Source: Fusobacterium ulcerans
GTDB lineage: Bacteria > Fusobacteriota > Fusobacteriia > Fusobacteriales > Fusobacteriaceae
Direction: 5' to 3'
DNA length: 64,000 nucleotides
NCBI RefSeq assembly: GCF_003019675.1
Contig: NZ_CP028105.1
Location: forward strand, 512,282-576,281
The position numbers and the translations under genes were made by a program. The notes under the pieces are model-generated. The model did no database searches. It was not told the DNA's origin and was given only the letters and a program-made list of their open reading frames with translations. This document shows, piece after piece, positions 7,738-17,688 of the stretch (its first letter is position 1; every line of letters starts with the position of its first letter).

Positions 7738-9501
7738 ATGAATAAAAAAAGAATTTTAGCTCTTATGCTATGTGCAGCTTTGAGTATTTCAGCTTTTGGA
7801 GTTGAATTCAAAGAAGGAACATATGTAGGTGAAGCTAAAGGATACAGAGGAGAGGTAAAAGTTGAAGTAAAAACTTCTAAAAATAAAATTGAAGAAGTAA
7901 AGGTAATAAAAAATACTGATACTCCTATAATCTCTGAATCAGCAGCAAAAAAAGTTCCTGAACAAATAGTAAAATATCAATCTTTAAGAGTAGACGGAGT
8001 CTCTGGTGCTACTGGTACAAGCAGAGCTCTTACTTCAGCTGTAAGAAATGCTCTTAAAAATTCTGGAGCTGATCTTAAAGAATTAAATAAAAAACCTGTT
8101 ATAGAAGCTAAAAAATTAGTAAAAGAAACTCAAAATAAAGATGTAGTTGTAATTGGAGCAGGGGGAGCAGGTCTTGTTGCTGCTATTGAAGCTAAAAATA
8201 ATGGTGCTAAAAATGTAATTGTACTTGAAAAAATGGCTTTTGCTGGAGGAAATACTCTTATATCTGGTGGAGAATATGCTGCCCCTAACAACTGGGTACA
8301 GGTTAAAAAAGGATTAAAAGACAGCAATGATGCTTTCTATAATGATATACTAAAAGGTGGAGACAACGAAGGTGATCCTAAATTAGTAAGAGTTCTAGCT
8401 GATAATGCCCTAAGCGGTGCTGAATGGTTAAAGGACTACATCAACATGACTTTTGAAGACAGACAGATGTTCTTTGGTGGACACTCTGTAGAGAGAAGTC
8501 TTGTTCCTCAAGGGGCTACTGGAGTTGAAATGATATCTAAGCTTCTTGCTAAAGCTGAAGAATTAAATATTCCTGTATTATATGAAACTCCTGCTACAGA
8601 ACTTATAGTTGATAAGGGAAGAGTTACAGGAGTAAAAGCAGTAAGTGAAGATAAAGAATATACTTTCCTTGCTAAAGATGGAGTTATCCTAGCTACTGGT
8701 GGATTTGGTTCTAATCTTGAAATGAGAGTTAAATACAACAAAGATGTAGATGAAAATATTCTTTCTACAAACACAGTTGGAATAACTGGTGATGGAATAA
8801 CTATGGCTGAAAAAATAGGTGCACAGCTTGAAGATATGCCGTTTATCCAAACTTACCCTACTTGTGATCCTATAAGTGGAGCTCTTCTTTACTTTGGAGA
8901 TGTAAGACTTGTTGGTGGAAGTATTCTTGTTAATCAGGAAGGAAAACGTTTTGTTGAAGAATTAGAAAGAAGAGACGTTATCTCTATGGCTATAAAAAAC
9001 CAAACTGGAAATGCTGCTTACCAATTCTGTGATGAAGCACAGGTAAAATTAAGCGGAGTAGCTGAGCACCATGCTGATGAAGTAAACTACTTATTTAATA
9101 ATAAACTTTTAGTTAAAGCTGATACTATCAAAGAAGCTGCTGATTTCTTTGGAATAGATGCTGCTGAACTTGAAAAAACTGTAGCAAAGTATAATCAATA
9201 TGCTAAAGATGGAAAAGATCTTGAATTTAATAAAAGAGGAAAACTTACTCCATTTGAAGCAAAAGGGCCTTTCTATATTATGAAAGCTGTTCCTGCTGTA
9301 CATCATACAATGGGTGGAGTAAAAATTGATGAGAATGCAAGAGTTATAAATACTAAAGGTAAAGTAATAAAAGGACTTTATGGAGCTGGAGAAGTTACTG
9401 GAGATATCCATGGAACTAATCGTCTAGGTAGTGATGCAATTGCTGATATTACAGTATTTGGAAGAATTGCTGGACAAAATGTAGTTAAAGATAATAAATA
9501 A
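7738..9501 (+). CDS. Exported FMN-binding flavocytochrome c/fumarate reductase-like flavoprotein
   Basis: 587 residues. A signal peptide (MNKKRILALMLCAALSISAFG) is followed by an FMN_bind domain with motif DGVSGAT; Thr92 matches the residue that ApbE flavinylates in this family. An FAD_binding_2 domain begins at VIGAGGAG (~138-145). Active-site-like segments match soluble fumarate reductase: an Arg in ERRDVISMAI (~411), VHHTMGG (~521-527) and HGTNRLGSDAI (~558-568). Predicted: a periplasmic reductase of fumarate or a related enoate (urocanate is another possibility) used as a terminal electron acceptor. No haem-binding CXXCH is present, so electrons must come from a partner. It has its own promoter and a terminator-like hairpin after it. 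Confidence 0.9.
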   Translation: MNKKRILALMLCAALSISAFGVEFKEGTYVGEAKGYRGEVKVEVKTSKNKIEEVKVIKNTDTPIISESAAKKVPEQIVKYQSLRVDGVSGATGTSRALTSAVRNALKNSGADLKELNKKPVIEAKKLVKETQNKDVVVIGAGGAGLVAAIEAKNNGAKNVIVLEKMAFAGGNTLISGGEYAAPNNWVQVKKGLKDSNDAFYNDILKGGDNEGDPKLVRVLADNALSGAEWLKDYINMTFEDRQMFFGGHSVERSLVPQGATGVEMISKLLAKAEELNIPVLYETPATELIVDKGRVTGVKAVSEDKEYTFLAKDGVILATGGFGSNLEMRVKYNKDVDENILSTNTVGITGDGITMAEKIGAQLEDMPFIQTYPTCDPISGALLYFGDVRLVGGSILVNQEGKRFVEELERRDVISMAIKNQTGNAAYQFCDEAQVKLSGVAEHHADEVNYLFNNKLLVKADTIKEAADFFGIDAAELEKTVAKYNQYAKDGKDLEFNKRGKLTPFEAKGPFYIMKAVPAVHHTMGGVKIDENARVINTKGKVIKGLYGAGEVTGDIHGTNRLGSDAIADITVFGRIAGQNVVKDNK

Positions 9502-9521
9502 TAATATAATATGAATAATTA

Positions 9522-9618
9522 AGAATGACCTAAAATTATATTATATGAATAACTTAAAAACTAGATTAAGTTTTAAAAGTTATTTATGTATATTTTTCTA
9601 AAAGGTCATTCTTTTTTT
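9522..9618 (+). terminator. Long nested terminator hairpin after the reductase gene
   Basis: Outer arms AGAATGACCT (9522-9531) and AGGTCATTCT followed by a T-run enclose an inner AT-rich stem (AATAACTT/AAGTTATT). The wide loop is unusual, but the outer stem plus T-tract fits intrinsic termination. Confidence 0.7.
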
Positions 9619-9678
9619 ATTGAATTTATTTTTTAAAATATTTTTTGAAAAAAATAGATTTTTTCGCTACAATTGCTA

Positions 9679-9707
9679 TTGATATTATACACTTTTTAAA
9701 GTATAAT
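9679..9707 (+). promoter_or_regulatory. Glycogen operon promoter with operator-like inverted repeat
   Basis: TTGATA at 9679-9684, a 17-nt spacer, and TATAAT at 9702-9707. The imperfect palindrome ATTATACACTTT/AAAGTATAAT spans 9684-9707, filling the spacer and the -10. It is a plausible binding site for the TrmB-type regulator encoded next, though this is an inference from position. Confidence 0.7.
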
Positions 9708-9763
9708 TAAATTAAGAATAGTAGTACATGAATGGACTACTTAAAATTCAGAGGGAGGAAGTT

Positions 9764-10549
9764 ATGCAAGATGTGGTAGACAAATTAATGAATTTTGGAT
9801 TTACCAGAACAGAAGCTATAGTCTATATAACCTTGCTGAAATCAGGAAAAACAAATGGTTATAAGTTAGCTAAGGAACTAAATCTCTCAAGATCCACTGT
9901 GTATCAGGCTTTAGAGTCTTTATATAAAAATGGATATATATTCATGATCCCTAATGGAAGTAAAGAATATGAGGCAAAAGAACCAGAAAAGATCTTTGAA
10001 GAAATAGAAAAAAAATTTCATAAAAATGCTGAAAGTATAAAAAAGCAGCTTAAAAATATAGAAAGACCTTTAAAGAAAGATTATTATCTAAGAATAGAAG
10101 GTTATGAAAACATTATTCATACTCTTCATAATGTAATAAAAGACGCTAAAAAAGAAATATATTTAAATACAGACTTCAACCTTGAAATAATGGAAGCTGA
10201 TTTAAAAGAAGCAGTTAAAAGAGGAGTTAGAATTATAATATTTTCTTTTAATAAACTAGAAGATATTGGGGAAGATATAGAGTATTATCACAAAACTGAA
10301 TTGAAAGAAACTCATAAAAATCCAAAAAGAATAATGATGGTAACAGATCTTCATAACAGTTTCGTAGTGACCAATACTGGCGATAAAATGATAGGTACTC
10401 TCACAGACAATGAAGTCTATGTACAAATAATCTCTGAGCATATACATAGTGATATCTACATGGCAAGACTAGCTGAAATATATGAAAAATCTTTCGAAAA
10501 GAAAATCAGTATAAACAGCCTTCATGAAAAGAAAAACTTTATTCAGTAA
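9764..10549 (+). CDS. TrmB-family sugar-responsive transcriptional regulator
   Basis: 261 residues from the ATG at 9764, which has GAGGGAGGAAG just upstream. An in-frame ATG at 9728 lacks a ribosome binding site. The N-terminal ~70 residues form a TrmB winged helix (FGFTRTEAIVYITLLKSG, then LSRSTVYQALESL). The C-terminal part resembles the TrmB phospholipase-D-like/sugar-sensing region (LRIEGYENIIHTL). It is the first gene of the glycogen operon and ends 11 bases before malQ, so it probably controls that operon, and perhaps itself, in response to a maltodextrin or glucose-type ligand. Activator or repressor cannot be decided from sequence. Confidence 0.85.
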   Translation: MQDVVDKLMNFGFTRTEAIVYITLLKSGKTNGYKLAKELNLSRSTVYQALESLYKNGYIFMIPNGSKEYEAKEPEKIFEEIEKKFHKNAESIKKQLKNIERPLKKDYYLRIEGYENIIHTLHNVIKDAKKEIYLNTDFNLEIMEADLKEAVKRGVRIIIFSFNKLEDIGEDIEYYHKTELKETHKNPKRIMMVTDLHNSFVVTNTGDKMIGTLTDNEVYVQIISEHIHSDIYMARLAEIYEKSFEKKISINSLHEKKNFIQ

Positions 10550-10560
10550 CAGGGGGAACA

Positions 10561-12075
10561 ATGTTTGAAAGAAGCAGCGGTATATTAATGCATATAACTT
10601 CTCTTCCTAGTAAATATGGAATAGGAGACTTTGGAAAAAAAGCATATGAATTTGTAGATTTTCTTGAAAGATCTGAACAGAAATTATGGCAGATACTTCC
10701 TATGGGGCCTACAGGATATGGAGATTCACCTTATCAATCTTTCTCAGCCTTTGCAGGAAATCCCTATTTTATAGATTTGGAAGAATTTGTAGAGCTTGAA
10801 TATATAGATGATAATGATCTTACTCCTTTAAGAGAGATCAATTATGATGATAATCTCGACTATGAACAGGTAAATGAAAGAAAAACTAAACTTTTAAAAA
10901 ATATTTTTGAAATTTTCTTGAAAAAAATAGAAAAAAATGTTGAAATAGAGGGAGACTTCAAAAGTTTTAAAGAAAAAAATGCTTACTGGTTGGACAACTA
11001 TGTTTTGTATATGGCATTGAAAGAAAAATTTTCTGGAAAATCATGGCAGAACTGGCCTAAATATTACAAATATAGAAATTTAAAAAAAATTGAAAAAAAT
11101 GATGAAAAAATGAAAAAAAATATAGATTATTTTTCATTTGTGCAATATACTTTCTATAATCAATGGTTTAGATTGAAATCTTATGCAAATTCCAAAGGAA
11201 TAAGCATAATTGGAGATATTCCTATTTTCGTAGCAACAGATAGTGCTGATACATGGAGTGAATCAAAAATATTCCAATTTGATAAATATAAAAGACCAAA
11301 AAGAGTATCAGGATGTCCTCCAGACTATTTCAGCAAAGATGGACAGTTGTGGGGAAATGTACTGTATGATTGGAAATATCTTAAAAAAACAAATTATGAC
11401 TGGTGGATAAAAAGAATAGCTTACTGTTTTGAGATATATGACATTGTCAGAATAGATCATTTCAGAGGATTTGAAGCTTATTGGAGTATTCCAGCAAAAG
11501 ATGCTACTGCTGTGAGAGGACACTGGGAAAAAGGTCCTGGAATGGATTTCTTCAGAGCAGTTGAAAGAAGACTTGGAAAACTTCCAATAATAGCTGAGGA
11601 TTTAGGACTTCTTACTGAAAGAGTAAAAAAACTTTTAAAAAGGAGTGGTTTTCCTGGAATGAAAGTGCTTGAATTCGCTTTCGATTCAGAAGACAGCGAT
11701 TACCTGCCTCATAAATATGAAGAAAATTGTGTAGCATATACTGGAACTCACGATAATAATACTGTAACTGGATGGTATGAAACTATCTCACCAGAAACTA
11801 AAAACTATTGTGATGAATACTTAAAAAAATATCTTAGTAAATTTGAAAGTGATTACTGGCTTCCTATCAATTTAAGATTCATTGATGCTATTTGGGCATC
11901 AAAAGCAAATATAGTAATAGCTCAGATGCAGGACTTTATTGGTCTGGGAGAAAATGGAAGAATGAATGCTCCATCTACATTAGGAAAAAACTGGAAATGG
12001 AGACTTGATGAAAAATATATTACTGATGAATTGTGCAATGGGATAAAAATGGTGACTAGAAAATTTAAAAGATAA
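10561..12075 (+). CDS. malQ: 4-alpha-glucanotransferase (amylomaltase, GH77)
   Basis: A 504-residue GH77 enzyme that transfers alpha-1,4-glucan segments between maltodextrins, supplying chains for synthesis and breakdown. It is full length for the family. Family features are the N-terminal SSGILMHITSLPS, the nucleophile region VRIDHFRGFEAYW, the acid/base region IIAEDLGLLT and YTGTHDNNTV near the C-terminus. It lies 11 bases after the TrmB gene and 23 before glgP, inside the co-transcribed glycogen operon. AGGGGGAAC precedes the ATG. Confidence 0.95.
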   Translation: MFERSSGILMHITSLPSKYGIGDFGKKAYEFVDFLERSEQKLWQILPMGPTGYGDSPYQSFSAFAGNPYFIDLEEFVELEYIDDNDLTPLREINYDDNLDYEQVNERKTKLLKNIFEIFLKKIEKNVEIEGDFKSFKEKNAYWLDNYVLYMALKEKFSGKSWQNWPKYYKYRNLKKIEKNDEKMKKNIDYFSFVQYTFYNQWFRLKSYANSKGISIIGDIPIFVATDSADTWSESKIFQFDKYKRPKRVSGCPPDYFSKDGQLWGNVLYDWKYLKKTNYDWWIKRIAYCFEIYDIVRIDHFRGFEAYWSIPAKDATAVRGHWEKGPGMDFFRAVERRLGKLPIIAEDLGLLTERVKKLLKRSGFPGMKVLEFAFDSEDSDYLPHKYEENCVAYTGTHDNNTVTGWYETISPETKNYCDEYLKKYLSKFESDYWLPINLRFIDAIWASKANIVIAQMQDFIGLGENGRMNAPSTLGKNWKWRLDEKYITDELCNGIKMVTRKFKR

Positions 12076-12098
12076 ACAAACTGTTAAGGGGAGAAAAT

Positions 12099-14480
12099 AT
12101 GAAAATTGAAAAGAACGAACTGAAGAAGCAAATTGAAAAATATGTAAAAATAAGTTTTGGTAAAGACATAACTGAAGCCAACGAATTTGAAATTTACAGA
12201 GCTTTAGGGCAGGCTATTATTGAAGAGATTTCTGAAGACTGGTTTGAAACTAAAAAACTTTATTCACAAAAGAAGCAGGCATTTTATCTTTCAGCTGAAT
12301 TTCTTATGGGTAGAGCATTAGGAAATAACCTTATCAACCTTGGATTATTAAATGAGGTAAAAGAAGTGCTGGCAGAATATGGTATTGATTACAATAAGGT
12401 AGAAGATGAGGAAGAAGATTCAGCTTTAGGAAATGGAGGGCTGGGAAGACTGGCTGCATGTTTCTTAGATTCCCTTGCAACTCTTAACCTACCTGGACAA
12501 GGGTATGGTATCAGATATAGAAATGGTATCTTTAACCAGACTTTCAAAGATGGATATCAAGTAGAAAAACCTGAAACTTGGTTAAAATATGGAGATGTAT
12601 GGTCTATAGAAAGACCAGCTGATGAAGTAATCGTAAGTTTTGGAGATGAAGATGTAAGAGCTGTTCCTTATGATATGCCTATAATAGGATATGGAACTAA
12701 AAATATAAATACTTTGAGACTTTGGGAAGCTCATTCAATAGTAGACCTTGATCTTGGAAAATTTAATCAGCAGGATTATCTTCATGCTACTCAGGAAAAA
12801 ACAAGAGCAGAAGATATATCAAGAGTCCTTTATCCTAATGACTCAACTGATGAAGGTAAAAAACTGAGACTGAAGCAGCAGTATTTCTTTGTATCTGCTT
12901 CATTGCAGGATATCCTAAGGAAATTCAAAAAAATCCATGGAAGAGATTTTGATAAATTTGCTGAATTTACAGCTATTCAATTAAATGATACTCATCCTGT
13001 TATAGCTATTCCTGAATTAATGAGACTTCTTTTAGATGTAGAGGGAGTGTCTTGGGAAAAGGCATGGGGAATAGTTGAAAAAACTTTCTCATATACTAAC
13101 CATACAATACTTGCAGAAGCTCTTGAAAAATGGTGGGTTGGACTTTATGAGCAGGTTGTACCAAGAGTATATCAGATAACTCAGGGGATAAATGATCAAC
13201 TAAAAGGATTCCTTGCTGAAAAATTTCCTAATGATCCAGCTAGACAAGGAAGAATGGCTGTCATACAGGGAAATATGATTCATATGGCATGGCTTGCTAT
13301 TTATGGAAGCCACACAATAAATGGAGTTGCTGCTCTTCATACAGAAATTCTTAAAAAGAAAGAATTAAAAGACTGGTATGAAATATATCCTGAGAAATTC
13401 CAAAATAAGACTAATGGGATAACACAAAGAAGATGGCTTCTTCAATCAAATCCACAACTAGCAAAGCTGATAACTGAACTCCTTGGAGATGGATGGATCA
13501 CTGATTTGAGCCAGTTAAAAAGATTAGAAGAATATATTGATGATGAGGGAATTTTAAGAAGAATCCTTGAAATCAAACATGATAAAAAAATAGAATTAGT
13601 TAATTATTTAAGAGAAACTCAAGGAATAGAAATTAATCCAAACTCAATATTTGACATGCAGATAAAGAGACTTCATGAATATAAAAGACAGCTTTTAAAT
13701 ATATTCCATGTTATTGGACTGTATCATAAATTAAAATTAAATCCATCTATGGAATTTAATCCAGTTACTTATATCTATGGAGCAAAGGCTGCCCCAGGAT
13801 ATTTGATGGCTAAAGGTATAATCAGGCTTATCAATGAAGTAGCTCAAGTTGTAAACAGAGACCCTGATGTAAATGGAAAATTAAAAATAGTTTTTGTTGA
13901 AAACTATAGAGTATCAGTAGCAGAGAAATTATTCCCAGCAGCTGATATCTCTGAACAGATATCTACAGCTGGAAAAGAAGCTTCTGGAACTGGAAATATG
14001 AAATTTATGCTGAATGGTGCTTTAACTATTGGAACTTTAGATGGTGCCAATGTGGAAATAGTAGAAGAAGCAGGAATAGAAAATAACTATATCTTCGGAT
14101 TAAAAGTTAATGAAATAGAAGAAATGAGAACTAAAGGATATGACCCTCATGTTCCGTACAATAATGTACAAGGGTTGAAAAGAATAGTGGATTCATTGAT
14201 TGATGGTACTTTTAACGATCTTGGAACTGGAATCTATGGAAATATTCATAGATCTCTTATGGAAAATGCTCCTTGGCAGCAAGCTGACCAATACTTTGTA
14301 TTAGAAGATTTTGAAGCTTACAGAAAGGCTCATAAAACTATCAATAAAGAATACAGAGATAGAATAGGATGGGCTAAAAAACAGCTTATGAATATTGCTA
14401 ATGCAGGAAAATTCTCATCTGACAGAACTATAAAAGAATATGCAGACGAAATATGGCATATAGAACCAGCTAAACTATAG
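12099..14480 (+). CDS. glgP: Glycogen/maltodextrin phosphorylase (GT35)
   Basis: 793 residues, full length. It releases glucose-1-phosphate from the non-reducing ends of alpha-1,4-glucans using pyridoxal phosphate. The PLP site is seen as GTGNMKFMLNG with Lys about 635. Other family landmarks are AYYLSAEFLMGR-like FYLSAEFLMGRAL near the N-terminus, EDSALGNGGLGRLAACF, and QIKRLHEYKRQLLN. GGGGAG precedes the ATG, 23 bases after malQ. In this operon it supplies the degradative arm, so synthesis and mobilisation are co-expressed. Confidence 0.96.
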   Translation: MKIEKNELKKQIEKYVKISFGKDITEANEFEIYRALGQAIIEEISEDWFETKKLYSQKKQAFYLSAEFLMGRALGNNLINLGLLNEVKEVLAEYGIDYNKVEDEEEDSALGNGGLGRLAACFLDSLATLNLPGQGYGIRYRNGIFNQTFKDGYQVEKPETWLKYGDVWSIERPADEVIVSFGDEDVRAVPYDMPIIGYGTKNINTLRLWEAHSIVDLDLGKFNQQDYLHATQEKTRAEDISRVLYPNDSTDEGKKLRLKQQYFFVSASLQDILRKFKKIHGRDFDKFAEFTAIQLNDTHPVIAIPELMRLLLDVEGVSWEKAWGIVEKTFSYTNHTILAEALEKWWVGLYEQVVPRVYQITQGINDQLKGFLAEKFPNDPARQGRMAVIQGNMIHMAWLAIYGSHTINGVAALHTEILKKKELKDWYEIYPEKFQNKTNGITQRRWLLQSNPQLAKLITELLGDGWITDLSQLKRLEEYIDDEGILRRILEIKHDKKIELVNYLRETQGIEINPNSIFDMQIKRLHEYKRQLLNIFHVIGLYHKLKLNPSMEFNPVTYIYGAKAAPGYLMAKGIIRLINEVAQVVNRDPDVNGKLKIVFVENYRVSVAEKLFPAADISEQISTAGKEASGTGNMKFMLNGALTIGTLDGANVEIVEEAGIENNYIFGLKVNEIEEMRTKGYDPHVPYNNVQGLKRIVDSLIDGTFNDLGTGIYGNIHRSLMENAPWQQADQYFVLEDFEAYRKAHKTINKEYRDRIGWAKKQLMNIANAGKFSSDRTIKEYADEIWHIEPAKL

Positions 14481-14525
14481 GCTGGTTCATGTAACATCTT
14501 TGTTATCAAGGAGGTGCGTTTTAAA

Positions 14526-16496
14526 ATGGAGCAAGAATTAGATGTGTATCTTTTTCATAGAGGAGAGCACAGAGAAGTATATAATTACATGGGAGCACAT
14601 TTAACTAAAAATTCAGTTATATTCAGAGTATGGGCTCCTCATGCTAAATCAGTGGCTGTTGTTGGAGATTTTAATAACTGGACTGGCTATGACCATATGA
14701 TGAAAAAAATAAATAATGAAGGTATATGGGAGCTTGAAATACCAAACCTAAAAAAATTAGAGAAATATAAGTACAGAGTGGAAAGTACTGATGGAAGAGT
14801 AGAGATGAAAGCTGACCCTTATGCTTTCTATTCTGAAATGAGACCTAATACAGCTTCTATTGTCTATGATATCCCTAAATTTAAATGGGCTGACAAAAGA
14901 TGGCTGAATAAGAGAACTACTGGATTGAATAAACCAATTAATATATATGAAGTACATTTAGGATCTTGGAAAAGAGGAATCCATGGAGAATGGCTGAACT
15001 ATAAAGATTCTGCTGTTATGCTTGCTGAATATCTAAAAGAAATGAATTATACTCACATTGAGATAATGCCTATAAATGAATATCCCCTTGATGCTTCTTG
15101 GGGATATCAGGCTACTGGATATTACTCAGTTACAAGCAGATATGGAACACCTGAAGATTTCATGTTCCTTGTAAACCTTATGCATAAAAATAATATTGGA
15201 GTTATTTTAGACTGGGTACCTGGACACTTCTGTAAAGATGCTCATGGACTCTACAGATTTGATGGAACTCCAACTTATGAATATTTAGATTCTAGAATTG
15301 GAGAAAATAAAGAATGGGGAACTTGTAATTTCGATGTTACAAGAAATGAAGTAAAAAGTTTTTTAATATCTAATCTTACTTACTGGTTTAAAGAATTCCA
15401 TATAGATGGTGTAAGAATGGATGCAGTAGCTAATATGCTTTACCTTTCATATGGAAAAGACGGAGAAGATGATTTAAGAAATAAATATGGCGGAAAAGAA
15501 AATTTAGGTGCTGTAGATTTCTTCAAAGAACTAAATTCTGTTGTACATGATGATTTTCCAGATGTTTTAGTAGTGGCTGAAGATTCAACTGCATGGCCTA
15601 ATGTTACTAAACACCCCATTGATGGCGGACTGGGATTTGACAGCAAATGGAATATGGGATGGATGAATGATACACTTAAATATTTTAGTATAGATCCTAT
15701 ATTCAGATATCAGCATCATGGAAAGCTGACTTTCTCTTTTATGTATGCTTTCTCTGAAAATTATGTACTTCCTTTGTCTCATGATGAAGTGGTACATGGT
15801 AAAAAATCAATAATTGAAAAGATGCCTGGATACTATGAAGACAAGCTGGCTCACACTAGATCTCTTTATTCTTATCAAATGGCTCATCCTGGAAAAAAAT
15901 TAAATTTTATGGGTAATGAATTTGCTCATGGACTTGAATGGAGATTTTATGAATCTCTTGAATGGCATTTATTAGATCAGAATAATGGAAATAAAGAAGT
16001 GCAGGCTTATGTAAAAGCTTTAAATACACTTTACCTTGAGGATAAATCTCTATGGGAAGACAGTTGGGATACTTTTGAATGGATAGAGCATGAAAACTAT
16101 ACTGAAAATATGCTTGCCTTTCTTAGAAAAACAAAAGATTTCAAAGAACATTTAGTAGTTGTTTTTAACTTTTCTGGTGAAGACAAAAAGAAGTACAAGA
16201 TCGGTGTACCAGAAAATAAAGTATATAATATTATCTTAAACAGTGATGACAAAAAATTCGGTGGAAATGGAACTGTTAAAAAGAAGAAGTACAAACCTAT
16301 TGACAAAAGCTGGAACTATAGAGAGCAACATATAGAATTGGATATTCCTAAAAACACAGTAATTTTTTTAAAAACTGAAAAGGTTGAAAAGAAAAAAGGA
16401 GGAGCAAAGGGAAAAGGGACTGGGAAAGAAGAAAAAATAGAAACAACTGTAACAAAATCATCAACTAAAAAAGAAAATAAAAAGTTAGCCAAATAG
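14526..16496 (+). CDS. glgB: 1,4-alpha-glucan branching enzyme (GH13) with lysine-rich tail
   Basis: 656 residues. It forms alpha-1,6 branches in glycogen. An N-terminal CBM48 (VFRVWAPHAKSVAVVGDFN) precedes the GH13 barrel, with nucleophile region DGVRMDAVANM, acid/base Glu in VVAEDSTAWP and LPLSHDEVVHG. The ATG at 14526 is chosen because AAGGAGG lies at 14508-14514; an upstream in-frame GTG at 14514 overlaps that site and cannot be the start. After the normal C-terminal beta domain comes an extra ~40-residue Lys/Thr/Ser-rich, low-complexity tail (KKKGGAKGKGTGKEEK...). The tail is unusual for GlgB and its role is unknown. Confidence 0.95.
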   Translation: MEQELDVYLFHRGEHREVYNYMGAHLTKNSVIFRVWAPHAKSVAVVGDFNNWTGYDHMMKKINNEGIWELEIPNLKKLEKYKYRVESTDGRVEMKADPYAFYSEMRPNTASIVYDIPKFKWADKRWLNKRTTGLNKPINIYEVHLGSWKRGIHGEWLNYKDSAVMLAEYLKEMNYTHIEIMPINEYPLDASWGYQATGYYSVTSRYGTPEDFMFLVNLMHKNNIGVILDWVPGHFCKDAHGLYRFDGTPTYEYLDSRIGENKEWGTCNFDVTRNEVKSFLISNLTYWFKEFHIDGVRMDAVANMLYLSYGKDGEDDLRNKYGGKENLGAVDFFKELNSVVHDDFPDVLVVAEDSTAWPNVTKHPIDGGLGFDSKWNMGWMNDTLKYFSIDPIFRYQHHGKLTFSFMYAFSENYVLPLSHDEVVHGKKSIIEKMPGYYEDKLAHTRSLYSYQMAHPGKKLNFMGNEFAHGLEWRFYESLEWHLLDQNNGNKEVQAYVKALNTLYLEDKSLWEDSWDTFEWIEHENYTENMLAFLRKTKDFKEHLVVVFNFSGEDKKKYKIGVPENKVYNIILNSDDKKFGGNGTVKKKKYKPIDKSWNYREQHIELDIPKNTVIFLKTEKVEKKKGGAKGKGTGKEEKIETTVTKSSTKKENKKLAK

Positions 16497-16523
16497 TATT
16501 ACATCGAATATTAGGAGGAAGTT

Positions 16524-17669
16524 ATGAAGAAAAAACAAATAATAGCTATGATACTAGCTGGAGGACAAGGAAGCCGTTTATTAGATTTAACTGAAAAAAT
16601 AGCTAAACCTGGAGTTCCTTTTGGAGGAAAGTATAGAATCATAGACTTTACTTTAAGTAATTGTTCTAACTCAGGAATAGACACAGTAGGAGTACTTACT
16701 CAATATGAACCTCATATCCTTAATGATCACATTGGAAGAGGATCATCTTGGGACTTGGATAGAATGGATGGAGGGGTAACTGTACTACAGCCTCATACTA
16801 AAAAGAATGATGAGGGCGGATGGTATAAAGGAACTGCCAATGCCATTTATCAAAATATGCAGTTCATTGATAAATATGATCCTGAAAATGTATTAATTCT
16901 TTCAGGAGACCATATCTACAAGATGGACTATGAAAAAATGCTTAAATTTCATAAAGAAAAAGATGCTGATGTAACTATTGGTGTATTTAATGTTCCAATG
17001 AAAGATGCACCAAGCTTTGGTATTATGAATGCCAATGAAGATTATTCAATATATGAATTTGAAGAAAAACCAAAACAGCCAAAGAGTACTCTTGCTTCAA
17101 TGGGAATCTATATTTTTAAATGGAGCGTATTAAAAGAATACCTTCTTGAAGATGAAAAAGATCCTACTTCAAGTAATGACTTTGGTAAAAATATAATTCC
17201 TAATCTATTAAATGACCACAAAAAATTATTTGCATATCCATTTGAAGGATATTGGAAAGATGTTGGAACTATAGAAAGTTTCTGGGATGCTCATATGGAT
17301 CTTTTAAAACCAGATAATGAACTGAATATATTTGATAAAGACTGGAAAATTAATACTCGTCAAGGAGTTTATCCTCCTCTATATGTAAGTGATGATGCTG
17401 TAATTACGACTTCATTAGTTGATAAGGGTTGTGAAATAGAAGGTGTAGTTAAAAATTCTGTTATTTTCCCTGGTGTTAAAATCGGAAAAAATAGTAAAGT
17501 CATTAACTCTGTAATAATGCAGGATACAGTTATCGAAGAAAATGTTATTATAAATAAAGCAATCATAGCTGATGAAGTAGTTATCAAGAAAAATACAGTT
17601 ATTGGAGACGATACTGAAATTGCTATTATCGGTCATGGAAGAATAGTAAAAAGCGAAGTTATAAAATAA
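16524..17669 (+). CDS. glgC: Glucose-1-phosphate adenylyltransferase, catalytic subunit
   Basis: 381 residues. It makes ADP-glucose from glucose-1-phosphate and ATP, the committed step of glycogen synthesis. The nucleotidyltransferase signature is intact ([19 protein letters not shown]), followed by GGKYRIIDF, and the C-terminal half is a left-handed beta-helix of hexapeptide repeats ([19 protein letters not shown]). AGGAGGAAG precedes the ATG. It is followed 19 bases later by glgD, so the active enzyme is probably a GlgC-GlgD heteromer, as in Firmicutes such as Geobacillus. Confidence 0.95.
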   Translation: MKKKQIIAMILAGGQGSRLLDLTEKIAKPGVPFGGKYRIIDFTLSNCSNSGIDTVGVLTQYEPHILNDHIGRGSSWDLDRMDGGVTVLQPHTKKNDEGGWYKGTANAIYQNMQFIDKYDPENVLILSGDHIYKMDYEKMLKFHKEKDADVTIGVFNVPMKDAPSFGIMNANEDYSIYEFEEKPKQPKSTLASMGIYIFKWSVLKEYLLEDEKDPTSSNDFGKNIIPNLLNDHKKLFAYPFEGYWKDVGTIESFWDAHMDLLKPDNELNIFDKDWKINTRQGVYPPLYVSDDAVITTSLVDKGCEIEGVVKNSVIFPGVKIGKNSKVINSVIMQDTVIEENVIINKAIIADEVVIKKNTVIGDDTEIAIIGHGRIVKSEVIK

Positions 17670-17688
17670 GCTTACAAGGGAGGACTTT

